Origin: Cenococcum geophilum 1.58
Lineage: Eukaryota; Ascomycota; Dothideomycetes; Gloniales; Gloniaceae
Length of the DNA stretch: 64,000 nt
Direction: 5' to 3'
Assembly (NCBI GenBank): GCA_001692895.1
Contig: KV748192.1
Location: 434,001 to 498,000 of the forward strand
The position numbers and the translations under genes were made by a program. Below are positions 33,800 to 44,329 of the stretch, in pieces. The stretch's first letter is position 1; every line of letters starts with the position of its first letter. Below the pieces are notes generated by a model, which had not been told where the DNA came from, did no database searches, and saw only the letters and a program-made list of their open reading frames with translations.

Positions 33800-36240
33800 A
33801 AAAAAAAGCTTAGTAAAGTCCGTAACCTTAGAGATTTACGCTAATTCCCCTATAGTACCTAGCGGCTTCCTATATAAATAATAAGTATTTATTATTAACT
33901 ACAGTAGGGATAGTTTAAGGCCTTCGGTCCCCTATATAGCAGGAACTATAAATATCTCTCCTATACTATATAGAATACGTATTTAAAGGTGTAAAAAATT
34001 ATAAGTAATAGAACCTATCTAATCTCTACCTACTAAAACTTAAGAATCTAGTATAACCCTATATATTGTAATACCTTTAATACAAAAACGCGGTTACTCT
34101 ATAATCTCTAAACCTTACTAAAGTAAGCGGAATATTAGGTATTATCGGACTAAGAATAATATATAAGCTATAGATTATATATTATCTCTTAAAAATGAGA
34201 GAGAGCCTTTAAAGAAATTTCTATATCTATTCTACACCCGCTATTTTAGTAAGTTATATAATATCTAAAAATATATAAGGAAGTTCTATAAAGAAAAGAG
34301 TTATCTAGATAAATACTGCTATATATATAAATAAGAGTTCTAAAAACTGTTAAGTTTTACCCGGTATATAAATATTTATAAATATAAGGTAATGCCCTCT
34401 AGTTCTTAAGTAGAGTTTAAGTAATTAGTATTATAGCCACGCAGAAAGCTATTTAGGCGCACGTTAAGTATAGCACCCTTAAGTTCTTTAGCGGAACCAA
34501 TATAGCTACCTAATTAGAACACGTTTAATACTACGCCCTTTAATTATAATTGGGACACATTTAATACTATACCCTTTAATAATTTACCAGAGCTAATGTA
34601 GCCGCTATCCTTCTAGGGTAATTTAAGCTCGTTAAGTATAGTAGCTACTAATTCTTTAGCGGAGTAAGTATGGTTATTTTATTAGAACACGTTTAATACT
34701 ACTCCCTTTAACGATCTATAAGAGCTAATGTAGTAGCCGCCCTTATAGGATAACTAAAACACTTTAAATATAATAAGGTAAGTATAGTTATTTCGCTAGA
34801 ATATATTTAATACTACGTCCTTTAATAATTTACTAGAACTAATACAGCTGCTATTCTTTTAGGATAATTTAACTCTATTAAATATAGCACCCTCTAATTG
34901 TCCAGTAGAAGTATAGTTGTTTTATTAAAACACGTTTTAACGCAATACCCTTTAACCTTCTATTAAAGTTAATATAGCAGTTATTCTCCCTAGAGGGTCC
35001 TAGTATAATAAATATATTACTCTCTAATTTAGACTTAAATATTATAGGCCTGGCGGAAGCCTTTTAAAATCCCCGCTATAGCCTAGCACTAACTAAAGCG
35101 TATTAGCGTAACTTATAGAACCGCCTCCTAAGCTTACTAAATCGCCCCCCTTCTAAACTAAATCTACTTTTAATTATATACTACTAGTTCTCGTCTAGGC
35201 TTAAAGTAATATTTAATACTTTAGTAGAGGGATATATAGGAGGATCTGTAGCTAGCTATAAGCGATGATTTTTATTCCTTTTATATACCACTTAATATAG
35301 TTACCGCTTCTAAACTATATATTTACCACTTCTAGAGTAATTATTTCTAAACTGCTCTAGAATCTTATTACTAGTTTAATTATTTAGTACTCCATGTCTA
35401 GGACACCCGGTCTATATATATAAAACTATAATCGCGTATACTAGAGAATGTAGTTCATTCTTAAGAAAAGGTCTTAATTATAATAGCTAGTAATAGTAAA
35501 TAAAGCTAGAGGGAGTTTAGTAAATACGAAAATATTTATAGGGTTTAAGAGTATATATATATATTACCTCCATTAGCCTTAACATCTACTATTTTCCTAG
35601 TAGCTACTCTATAAGAATATACATTAACCTAAAATATCCATATAACATTTTAATCTCCTCCTAAATAATAGTATATAGCCCCTATAAGATCTTTAGTAGA
35701 AGCTATTTTTTCCTATTTATAATCGCGCCCTAACTCTTTATAGGTTAGAGCAGGTTTAGATAAAAGGTAAGCAGTAATATAAAAGCTATTATCTTAAGCT
35801 AAGAAAAGTATTGTTTTAACAGCCTAGAGGGATATTAGTCTTACTTATAAACTTTAAAAATAGCTTACCTTATTTAAAATAATCTCCCTTTTAATAAAGC
35901 TTAATAACTCTAATAACTCCACTAAAGGGGGCTTAATGCTTATAGCTCTTTTAAGAATAAGAAACCCGTCTTCTATAAAAGCTTATAAAGCCTTACTAAG
36001 ATCTGCTTTTATAAAGAGCCCTTGCCTACTGCGTTTAACAACTTTAATATCTATATACTTATTACTTAGTCGTTTTACCATTAGTTTAAGGTTATTATTA
36101 TTTTACTACTTAAAATTTAAGCTATGTAGGGTAGGTTTAGTGGGGTATAGCTATAATCTAAAGCCTCTAGTATACGTAATGCTTTGCCTAGTAAGATTAA
36201 TAAGTATTATTGTATATTGACTTTAATAACTAACTATTAA
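33800..36240 (-). pseudogene. Unidentified large protein, decayed, with internal repeats
   Basis: From about 36230 the minus strand reads a long protein with stops at Gln positions: RQGLFIKADLSKAL, AFIEDGFLILKRAISIKPPL, VELLELLSFIKREIILNKVS, ALTYKELGRDYK, STKDLIGAIYYYLGGDQN, VYSYRVATRKIVDVKANGG. A repeat domain follows at 34430-35040. Then come LSFLRDNIQSIAYILFLVRQ and further text (ITIYRVILDSQVLVGRDQIG, LYRKPLGTIGELAQISKVTD) ending near 33810. I recognise no family. The length (about 800 codons) and RIP show it was repetitive, so probably mobile-element borne. Confidence 0.5.
34430..35040 (-). repeat. Degenerate tandem repeats of about 115-170 bp
   Basis: Blocks such as GTTTAATACTAC..CCCTTTAA recur at about 34518, 34685, 34800 and 34925, alternating with blocks containing TTCTTTAGCGGA and GCTAATGTAG. 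On the minus strand they code for repeats of the form GYIGSAKELKGAILNV (variants GYISSGKLLKGIVLNV and ISSYRSLKGVVLNV). Confidence 0.7.
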
Positions 36241-36249
36241 TATTTAATA

Positions 36250-36745
36250 TCTCTGGCTTAAATATATATAAGCTTATTTTATTACCCCTTTAGGTAATAC
36301 TTACTATATCTAACTACTTTAGGCTAAAATTAAAGAAGACTTAAGCTTAAGCTTAAGCTAAAATAACATCCTTAGGGAAGTATTTAAATTCTTATATATC
36401 GCGAAATACTAGTAGTAAAATTTAGAGAAGCGTGCTAGTTATAAAGTAAGGGCTATAAAATTGATTCCTTAATTAGACTAGGGGCAACTAAAGGTCTAAT
36501 AGGTATTAAACTCTTAGTTTAAAAATAAAGAAAGTTAGGTTTAGAGGGGAAATAACCTTATTTAGGTGCTAACGTCTATCCTCTAAAATGACAAGTAGAT
36601 TTTAGAGATAGAGGTCTTAGGGATTACCGTAGAATCGCTAGGGGATTCCTATAGGGGTTTTAAAGAAGTCCTATAGGAGTCTTATAAAAGTCTTATAAGG
36701 TTATTATAGGGCTATAATAGAATTACTAAGAGATTACTAAGGGAT
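36250..36745 (+). pseudogene. Unidentified protein ending in YR-F-K repeats and LLRDC, decayed
   Basis: Plus strand, stops read as Gln: an AGCTTA-repeat-encoded LSLSLSQ stretch at 36345-36363, NILREVFKFLYIAKY, then DSYRGFKEVLQESYKSLIRL and RITKRLLRDC. The repeat part resembles the minus-strand reading at 21330-21480. No domain is recognised. Confidence 0.4.
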
Positions 36746-37219
36746 TGTAAGAGGAGTTAATACAAAAGGTAAATTTTTAAAGGTTTAGACTTATAAAATA
36801 TACCCTAATATAAAAATATCTAGCTAGTTTAAATAATTTCCTTATAATACCTTGTAGCTAAATTATATCCTCTACTCTATCTATAATTTTAATTAACAGT
36901 CTGCTATACGTTTTAATAAGCTAACCGCCTAATCTTTTTAGCTGCTTTAAAGCTTACGGCAGTTTCTATCTAGGTAGTTATCTCTAAATTACACCATAAG
37001 TAATAACCCTAAATTAGATTAGAAGGTCTCTATACTTATATCCCTATAATATTAAAAGGACATAGTTTATAGGTCTCTTAGTATTTTAGGCACTACGTTT
37101 TTACTATATTAATAAAATAGCCGCATTTAAGCGTTATTTAAATATAGTCGCACATTTTATAAGGTAATAATAACGATTTTCCGTCTAGGTAAAGTATAGG
37201 CAGACTTTACCGCACATAT
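36746..37219. other. Decayed DNA, possibly a minus-strand LINE-like fragment
   Basis: The minus strand can be read as a broken protein (around 37000: CPFNIIGIQVQRPSNLIQGYY; then AAKKIR-LAYQNVQQTVN) that weakly recalls the post-RT part of LINE ORF2. The evidence is not enough to call it; nothing else is seen here. Confidence 0.25.
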
Positions 37220-37938
37220 AACCTTACTAAAAGGTAGCGCTACACTCTAAAACTTATTTATACCCATCTTACCATTAAAAACAATTGATTTTCTAACTTT
37301 TAAGACCTAATTCCTACTGCCTAGCAAGCTAGAGGTGGATTTATTTGTCATTTTACCCCCTTTTCCTAATAGAAAATTTTCTTTAAGGGTGGCCTTAGCT
37401 TATAAGCGAGGCACGGACAGGAATACTAAAACTACTACTACTACTATTATGGAGGTCCTTAATAAAAGTTCTTACACCTTCCTAATTAGGAAGTTTGGCT
37501 TACCGCCCACTAACTACCCTAAAAATTCTGATGGTAGAATAACTTCTATAGCCTTATTAACTTTATTACCAATACTAACGCCACTAGGTCCCCTTAATGC
37601 TTTCTAAAATTACTTAATAACTCCTTTAGCTTAAGTATTGCATTGCTAATTATGGGCTTTTATTAGCTCGTAACTAGGGCTTAGGCCCTAGCTATAAAGG
37701 CTATAAAAGTAACCCTTTAATATATTAAATATATTACTGAAATTAAGCGCCGAATACTATAATATATCTTTAAAAGGGCCTATAGTTATAGCTAGGACCC
37801 TTTCTCTTATCCTTTTATTCTTAACGGCTATATTATTAATACTCCTTACACTAAATTAAAGGTTAAAATTACCCGCGAGTTTAAACAGCGAATTCTTAAG
37901 AAAGTTACTACTAATTAATTTGGTAGAGAGAAGTCCTA

Positions 37939-38152
37939 TATTAGGTAAAAACCTAAGTAAATAGTTATATAGCTGTGAGGCACAGGCGACTCGCATATAA
38001 CTCGCCTATAAGGTATATGCGCTACACATACCTAGGGAAATCCCTTCCTTACCTTACACCTTAGACTCCTCCTTTCCCTTAAGGATTTGTCTACTGTACA
38101 ATATACCCTATTATTCTATTATTAGACTCCCTATCTATATCCTTACCTTATA
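37939..38152 (+). repeat. D2 5' LTR
   Basis: 214 bp, starting TATTAGGTAAAAACC and ending CCTTACCTTATA. Confidence 0.9.
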
Positions 38153-38215
38153 TTTAAATCCTTACCAATCCCTTTAGAATGATAGCTAGTTTAATTCTTC
38201 CACTATAATGCCTTT

Positions 38216-39530
38216 TGTCACGGCACTGACCTAACGCGTTGTTATGGCTATGCGTATGCATAAGCACGGACCTGACCCTTAAGCGACGTATATATATACC
38301 ACCTTACCTCCTACATAAATCCTCATATAACATCGTTTGTTAATTATATATAGTTACCTCGTACATCGTACCTTAACAGTCTGTACGTACTATAACACCT
38401 CCGAAGACAAGATTGACGCCTACGCTTAACGGTAACATGCCTACAATATAACCACAAAACGCCTTAGGATCTAGTGCTAAAAGTATACTAGCAGAATCTA
38501 CGCAACCTTCCAAACCTTAAGACGATTAGACATCTATAAACGCTAAAAACTAGTTTAACTTATATACCTAGGCCTAATAGGAGCTTAGTAAGGTTACTAG
38601 CGTCCTACTAAATACTACTAACCTAAAGGAGCTAGACAAGCTAGCTAATAAAATAGCTAACTTATAGAGCATTATTAATTTAATAAAGCCCTCCTATTAC
38701 CTCTCTAGTAATAAGTATAAGTCGCGTATTAAACGTATATAATAAACAAATCTCGACGCCCTGGTTAAGAAGTTACCACCTAATATTAGTAGCACTACTT
38801 AACAGAAGTTTAACTAGTGGATTGCTGCAATTAAGAATCGATTTAAGATCTATAACACTAACTATAACTATAAGCAACGTACGCGCTAGGCCATTAAAGG
38901 TTTTATAAAAGAGAAGACAGTCGCCTAACTAGTACATCGCCGCCTAGGTGCTAAAGATAAAGGCCCTTTACTATAGGATAAACTTAAGACTATAGTATAA
39001 GACCAGATTAAGAACCCTATAGTAAGACGCTTTAAAAATGCTACTATATACTATATAACTATAATAAAGGAGAACTAGAAGTTTAACACCTTCTTAGCCC
39101 GTATATGTAGCTTAAAGGACCTCTTCTTATACACCCCTTTTATTAACCCTAATTAACAGGTAGGCTTTTAGTTCTTATACCTCCTAACCTACCTATAAGC
39201 AGAGCTCTTCCGCCAGAACTTTGCTGTACAGGTAAGAACCGCTAAGAACCTCTTTGTAGAAATCTACTATATAGAGTAACTACTTAACACTATAAAGCTT
39301 ACGGAAGATTACGTAGTTAGTAGTAGTAAATCCTTATGTTTAAAGCGCGGTTATACTTAAGCTCCGTAGGATTAGGTTTAAAGGACAGAACTTTAAAAAG
39401 GTAACGCTTTCCTAACCAAACTCCAGAAGAGACTACTTAACAGCTAGATAGCTTAAAGGACCCCTTAGACGCTAGCGCTATAAATATAAGTTACTAAATA
39501 AACGTAAGTAGCTACTGTAAAGAGGATTAG
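38216..39530 (+). pseudogene. D2 gag-like protein, RIP-degraded
   Basis: Plus-strand reading with stops at Gln: NLKELDKLANKIANL, LDALVKKLPPNISSTT, WIAAIKNRFKIYNTNYNYKQ, DQIKNPIVRRFKNAT, KFNTFLARICSLKDLFLYTP, AELFRQNFAVQVRTAKNLFV, ELLNTIKLTEDYVVSSS. No zinc knuckle is seen. D1 carries the same protein. It is called gag-like only by its position between LTRs. Confidence 0.55.
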
Positions 39531-39912
39531 GATACTGTATACCCTAAATATATATTATATATAGGTATATTATAACCTAACGTTAGAGAATAGGGCTAGG
39601 ATACTATATACCCTAAATATATATTATACGTAGGTATATCGCGACATAATGTTAGAGAATAGGATTAGGATACTATATATCCTAAACATATATTATACGT
39701 AGGATATCGCGACCTAACGTTAGATTTGGATAACGTATACCCCTAAACATATATTATATGTAAAATATCGTAACCCGACGTCAGAATAGGACTAGAATAA
39801 CATATACCCTAAACGTATATTATACGCAAGATATCGCAACCTAACATCAGATTTAGATACCGTATACCCCTAAATATACACCTTATATAGGCGTATCGCA
39901 ACCTAATGCTAG
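39524..39912 (+). repeat. 60-69 bp tandem repeat array in D2
   Basis: Six units, each holding GGATA..GTATACCCTAAA, TATATTATA and a CG-A-CCTAA-GTTAGA-type end, starting near 39530, 39599, 39668, 39728, 39795 and 39855. It is absent from D1 at the same place. Confidence 0.85.
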
Positions 39913-40967
39913 ATAGGGAGAAAAGGAACATATTATAGTATATATTACGATAAATACGCCCTAGGGTAAAGTTCGCCTACGTATTTAATATAATAATAGG
40001 TACTAAATTAACCTTTAATGCTATATAAAAGTTGCGGGTTATAGACCTTATAGGCGGTCTTAGTGCTATTATACTAATAACCTAGCGCTAGCGGACTAGA
40101 GTATTCTGTTATTCTTACTAAAACTTTAACTAACCTAATGGCGCTAGACCCTTAGCCTAGGTAATAGTCCCCTATAATAACCCTATAAGTAACCTACATA
40201 TTATATATTATTTTACTAGCACTGGCTTTACGCAGAGCCTTATACTACGGTAAGTAGTAGTAGTAGCTACCTTAGCTAAAATGGTTTATAGAATACCCCT
40301 AAGTTACTAGTCTATCTATAGAGTATAAGGGACGCCTTTATATACTCTATACGTGACTATCTAGGGGCGGGCTCTTACTAGCAACACCTAAGGACTCCTA
40401 AGGTACAATAAGGTCCGGCCTTACTAAAGACCTTCGTAAATACCTAGGTACTATAATACCTACTAACGCTTAAATCGCGCCGCTATATACCTTATAGTAA
40501 GCTATAGCCCCTAAGGCCCCTATATAAGCCTAGCGGTATTACTTACTTAACTATTACGGATTTCTCTAAGGCTAAGACACCTCCTTATCCTTATAGACCG
40601 TTTTATAAAACTAGTATACTACTACTTAGCTTTATAGCTAAAGCGTAAGCAAAAAGTAAGTACTGCTGCTAAGATATAGCCTATATTAAAGAAAGGCAGA
40701 GGACGTTTTAAGGGATTAAGGAGTAAGCTAACGCTTATAGTAAGAGTTGCGGTATATATATGGGGTGAAGCTTAATTTATTAATATCCTATATAGGCTAT
40801 ACTTTAACGCAACCTAGCTATACTAGTAACTTATAGGCAACTCGTAGGCGACTTATAGGCGACTTATAGGCGCACTACTAGTAACCCTAAAGTAATTAAA
40901 AGTACTCTCTCTAGACCTAGTCCGTTACTCTATACTACCTTTATAGACTATTTATACGTTAGGTAAT
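39913..40967 (+). other. D2 internal non-coding stretch
   Basis: About 1 kb with no reading frame I can follow. 39925-40040 matches D1 (100-190 reversed). A short array of GGCGACTTATA units lies at 40835-40875. Confidence 0.5.
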
Positions 40968-41147
40968 AGGTCCGTCTATAACTAAGGTCCTTTAACTAGG
41001 GTCTTTAACCTACTAGTAACCTACTAGTAGTAATATATACTAATAATTTATACTAAATAGGTCCGTTTATAACTAGGGTCCTTTAACTAGGGTCTTTAAT
41101 CCACTAGTAACCTACTAATAATAACCTATACTAATAACTTATACTAT
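40968..41147 (+). repeat. 90-bp direct duplication in D2
   Basis: Two units (40968-41057 and 41058-41147) starting TAGGTCCGT, with an internal TAACTAGGGTCCTTTAACTA and paired CTACTAGTAACC blocks. Confidence 0.8.
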
Positions 41148-41176
41148 TCCACGCATATACTATACAGATAACGCAT

Positions 41177-41410
41177 AAGGCTAAAGTATAGGTTAGCGGC
41201 GGGTTTAACGGGTATATAGCTTTACTATCCTAAACTGGCTGTATATAAGTAACCTATAACCTACTTATAAAGTATATATAGCACTACGCCTATATAGCGC
41301 AAGGCTAAAGTAAGGGTTAATGGCGGGTTTAATAGGTATATAGCCTTACCGTCCTAAATCTGGCTATATATAAGTAACCTATAACCTACCTATAAGGTAC
41401 TAGCAACCTA
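41177..41410 (+). repeat. About 124-bp direct duplication in D2
   Basis: Two units starting AAGGCTAAAG at 41177 and 41301, each containing GCGGGTTTAA, a TATATAGC block and GTAACCTATAACCTAC. Confidence 0.8.
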
Positions 41411-41564
41411 CCTATATAAGCAAGCTTTTAGAATATTTCTTATCTACTAAATTTAGGCGATAGTATTAAGCTACTAGCTCTACCTATTAAATGGACTAAT
41501 TAGGATTTTCTATACTAGGCATATAAATCGCTATTAGCTTAGTAAAATGCAGGGAAGTTTTAGC

Positions 41565-41630
41565 AAGCCAAATCTAACTAATTAGACAACTTTGACCGGC
41601 GGTCGAAGTTCCTTAATATCTTCGCGCCGT
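41565..41630 (-). promoter_or_regulatory. Hairpin module shared with family A
   Basis: Read on the minus strand this is GGAACTTCGACCG/CCGGTCAAAGTT followed by GTCTAATTAGTTAGATT. The same module lies in the 3' untranslated part of A1 (3270-3330), A2 (52390-52430) and A3 (60785-60830). The 23-bp inverted repeat is nearly perfect. Its function is unknown. Confidence 0.7.
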
Positions 41631-41774
41631 AAGTATACTACCTATCTCTCTATGCGCAAAATTAAGACGCTCTTTCCCCTCCAAATTTTTTCCTTATTAA
41701 GGTTTTTTATGGGGTTTTATTAAGGCTTAAGTATATAAAGGATCGGGGACGACCCTTTTTAAAGGGGGGGGCAT

Positions 41775-41988
41775 TATTAGGTGAAAACCTAAGTAGATAG
41801 TTATATAGCTGCGAGGCACAGGCGACTCGTATACGACTCGCTTATAAGGTATATACGCTACACGTACCTAGGGAAATCCCTTCCTTACCTCGCACCTCAG
41901 ACGCCTCCTTTCCCTTAAGGATTCGTCTACTGTACAATATACCCTATTATTCTATCATTAGACTCCCTATCTATATCCTTATTTTATA
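41775..41988 (+). repeat. D2 3' LTR
   Basis: 214 bp, less RIP-altered than the 5' LTR (keeps TGCGAGGCACAGGCGACTCG where the 5' copy has TA at TG sites). Confidence 0.9.
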
Positions 41989-43080
41989 TCCTACGCCTAT
42001 ATTACTACAGAGTGTAGCTACTCTACTTAAACTATCTAGCGGGTTCTTTAACGCCATAGATATTAAAAGACGAAACCTATAAGGAAGCCTTGCCTTTTAT
42101 AAGAGATAAAGGAAGCTCGCCTATAGTTTACCTTACAATATAAGCATTAAACAATTAATAATTAGAAGGCTGTTATCTGGAGCAACGAAACTAACGTTAT
42201 TTTAGGCTATAGAAGAGGTGGATATAAGCTCTAGTGTTTAGCTAAAGAGAAGGTAAATAAAAAGGCAATTTAACCTCGATTTCCTAAAGCTACTAAGTTT
42301 ATATTTTAGGGCGCGTTCTTATATAATTAGAAGGCTCCCTATTATATATAGAGGCCTAAAACTATATAAGAAAAGAAGGCTTTAAAGATTAAGCTTTAAA
42401 AGATTAATAAAGTAATTAAGCTAGAGCTTCGCGTGGCTTAGTAGCTTACTACTAGTATACAACGACTTAGGCTTCGCAATAAGCTAGGTAGAAAGCCTTA
42501 ATTCCGCATAACTAAGGAGAATAGCGCTTTCTAGAGAAACGGGAAGAAAGGGGGCATTAATTAGTATCGCTACCTTACTACTATCCTCCTTCCTATTCTT
42601 ATTCCTTTTAGTATTAAGTGCTAGATTAATAGCCTAGATACTCTTATTTAAGAGGATAAAGCTCCATCTTATATATCGCATTATTAATAGATCTACTTTA
42701 ATACAGTAGGCCTCTAGCGCCTTCTTTAGCCCAGTAATTTACCTAATTTAAATATAATCAAACTAGCTTAGGCTTATTTTAAACAAGTTACTATATAAAA
42801 GGGAGCACTAAAAACTAGAGTAGAAGCTAAGCGAGCATAGTAAAAGGCTTAGGAGGAGCTTAAGCAGTAGCGAATTTAAGCTTAGATTAAACGAATTCCA
42901 CGTTATATTAAAGAGGTTATTCGCTATAAAGGAGGCAACGACTATTGTAAAGGCGCTGCTAACTATTAACGCGATTAGAAGGCGCTTAAACGTATAGATT
43001 AATATTAGCGCTAGGCTATTACTTATATGCGACAGCAGGTGCTTTTAAGCCTTAATTAAGTTAATTTAATAAAGCCTTTA

Positions 43081-43800
43081 CTAAGTAAGCCTAAGCCGCT
43101 AGAGCTTCCGGAGCGTATAAAAATAGGACCTTAACTACCGCACGACCTTTTAGATCCGGAGCCCCCACACAGCAATTACAACCCAAAGTAGCGTCGCTAA
43201 TATCGACCTAAATGGGCCCTCTAGCTACCTACTTAATTAAAACCTCCCTCTAATAAGCCTCCCCTTAAGCCTCTGCTACCCGTTAAGCCTTCTTCTTCTT
43301 CTTAGCCGCTTAATCTTTAGAACCGACTGAATATAAAGGGTAGAAATGCAAAGACGGTAACGTTTAAAGTTAGCTTTATAGAGCCTTAGCGGTAAAAGTA
43401 GCAGCGGCAGGAGCAACAGGTTCTAGATAGGTAGGAGGATCAACACTAATTAGTAGATATTAGGTGGCGTATAGTTAATTAAACTACAAGGAAGTGGGTA
43501 AGGAAGAAGGACCCTACTACTACCTCTATAGAGGCTGTAGGTAACTATATAGCCTCCGCCGTAGACGTTAGAGGAAGGTTTTTAGAGCCGCCCGTAGATC
43601 GTCCTTTAGAGCCTCTAAAACACTAAGCGTCTATATAAACGATTAACAAAAAAGCAGAAAGAAGGCAGTAATAAAAGGTTGCTACTTAACTAGAGGACCT
43701 TATAGAGTCGGTAGAGGAGCTAGTATAGAGTAGGAACCTACGGTCGCGTAAAGCCCGTAACCTTAAAAACACCTAGCTTATTAATTAATCAATTAATTAC
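43081..43800 (+). pseudogene. C-terminal extension or second protein of the Tc1 element
   Basis: After the transposase core the plus strand keeps reading for about 240 codons: a proline-rich segment (43180-43300: KPPLKPLLPVKPSSSS), then KTVTFKVSFIEP and a Gln/Arg-rich region (43380-43500), then TTTSIEAVGNYIASAVDVRG, RFLEPPVDRPLEPLK and LEDLIESVEEL (43690-43730). Tc1 transposases usually end soon after the last catalytic residue, so this is an extension or a separate accessory protein. No domain is recognised. Confidence 0.45.
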
Positions 43801-43936
43801 CTATATATTGCCTTTTATTTAAAGCTTTAAATGCAAGTTTTAAGCCTCTAGTAACAAAATTTATAATATTTTAGTAGGAGGTGAGCCAAACTTCCTAATT
43901 AGGAAGGTGTAAGAACTTTTATTAGGGACCTCCGTA

Positions 43937-44220
43937 CTATAGAAGGGTACGACCTCTTTAAGATAGGAAAGTTATAGTGCTATCTGTCTATCTGTCTATT
44001 CGTCAGTTGGTTAGTTAATTAGTTAGTTATAATTAGTTAGTAAAATAGTTAGTAAAAAAGGAAGAAAAGAGTGTATTTTTAATAACTAATAAGGTCGTAA
44101 TATGTATATAATAGAGGGAAGAAGAAAGGAAGCTGAAGGCTCTATAAATATAGGAAAATGCTAAGATAGTAGGCGACGTCTAATCTATACTACTACACTA
44201 CTAATACTAAAACTATAAAA
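43937..44220. other. Intervening DNA of unknown origin in H2
   Basis: About 280 bp between the Tc1 end and the point where H1 similarity resumes; H1 has no counterpart. It contains CTGTCTATCTGTCTAT and (TTAG)-rich simple repeats at 44000-44060. Otherwise nothing is recognised. Confidence 0.5.
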
Positions 44221-44329
44221 TAGGAGCTAGTTTTTCTACTACCTTTTAGCCTAATCTCCCCAGAAATCTTCTAGTAGGATTAGTAAGGAGAAAGGGTATA
44301 AGGATAGTAAAAACTAGGAAACCCCCCTA

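Larger units (their letters stand above)
21896..33807 (+). mobile_element. LINE copy H1 (ORF1-bearing), split by a Pogo element
   Basis: Plus-strand sequence 21896-22061 joins 31866-33807 when the Pogo element is removed, and this joined sequence matches H2 (37220-37449 and 44220-45297). It has a leader with CTA/ACC trinucleotides, then ORF1 from 32074. No reverse transcriptase is visible downstream, and A-rich runs at 33789-33807 may be its 3' end. Both ends are only approximate. Confidence 0.65.
37939..41988 (+). mobile_element. D2: gag-only LTR retrotransposon, complete ends
   Basis: 4,050 bp with 214-bp LTRs at 37939-38152 and 41775-41988 and a TCCTA duplication (37934-37938 and 41989-41993) in the Tc1 transposase. 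Before the 3' LTR is a strong polypurine tract (AAAGGGGGGGG at 41761-41771). The only coding signal is a gag-like protein; the rest is tandem repeats. No protease, RT or integrase is found, so it must have moved in trans with the enzymes of another element. Confidence 0.9.
37640..43080 (+). pseudogene. Tc1-type (DDE_3) transposase, split by D2
   Basis: First part, 37700-37938: DPFSYPFILNGYIINTPYTK, KVKITREFKQRILKKVTTN, FGREKS, which is the N-terminal HTH and the start of the catalytic region. D2 inserts after FGREKS. From 41994 it continues, with the core at 42190-42980: F-GAFLYN-KAPYYI-RP, GGIN-YRYLTTILLPILIPF, EDKAPSYISHY, LLPSNLPNLNIIKLA (ancestrally W-P-NSPDLNxIE-xW) and IKRIPRYIKEVIRYKGGNDY. 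Catalytic D, D and the last acidic position can be placed; the last now reads K. Stops at Gln/Trp are abundant. Confidence 0.85.
37450..43934 (+). mobile_element. Tc1/mariner-type DNA transposon, split by D2
   Basis: Bounded by TA (37448-37449 and 43935-43936) and by about 50-bp TIRs that begin GGAGGTCC and contain the palindromic CTTCCTAATTAGGAAG. Without D2 the element is about 2.43 kb and codes on the plus strand for a DDE_3-type transposase. All copies of the catalytic region carry RIP stops. Confidence 0.9.

Noticed and set aside
35936..36220. 94-codon plus-strand open stretch
   Set aside because: Antisense to the longer minus-strand reading of the unidentified pseudogene, which has far better protein character.
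41565..41630. Firm call of a Helitron 3' end
   Set aside because: Hairpin and CTAA context fit loosely, but there is no Rep/helicase, no TC start and no insertion between A and T that can be shown.
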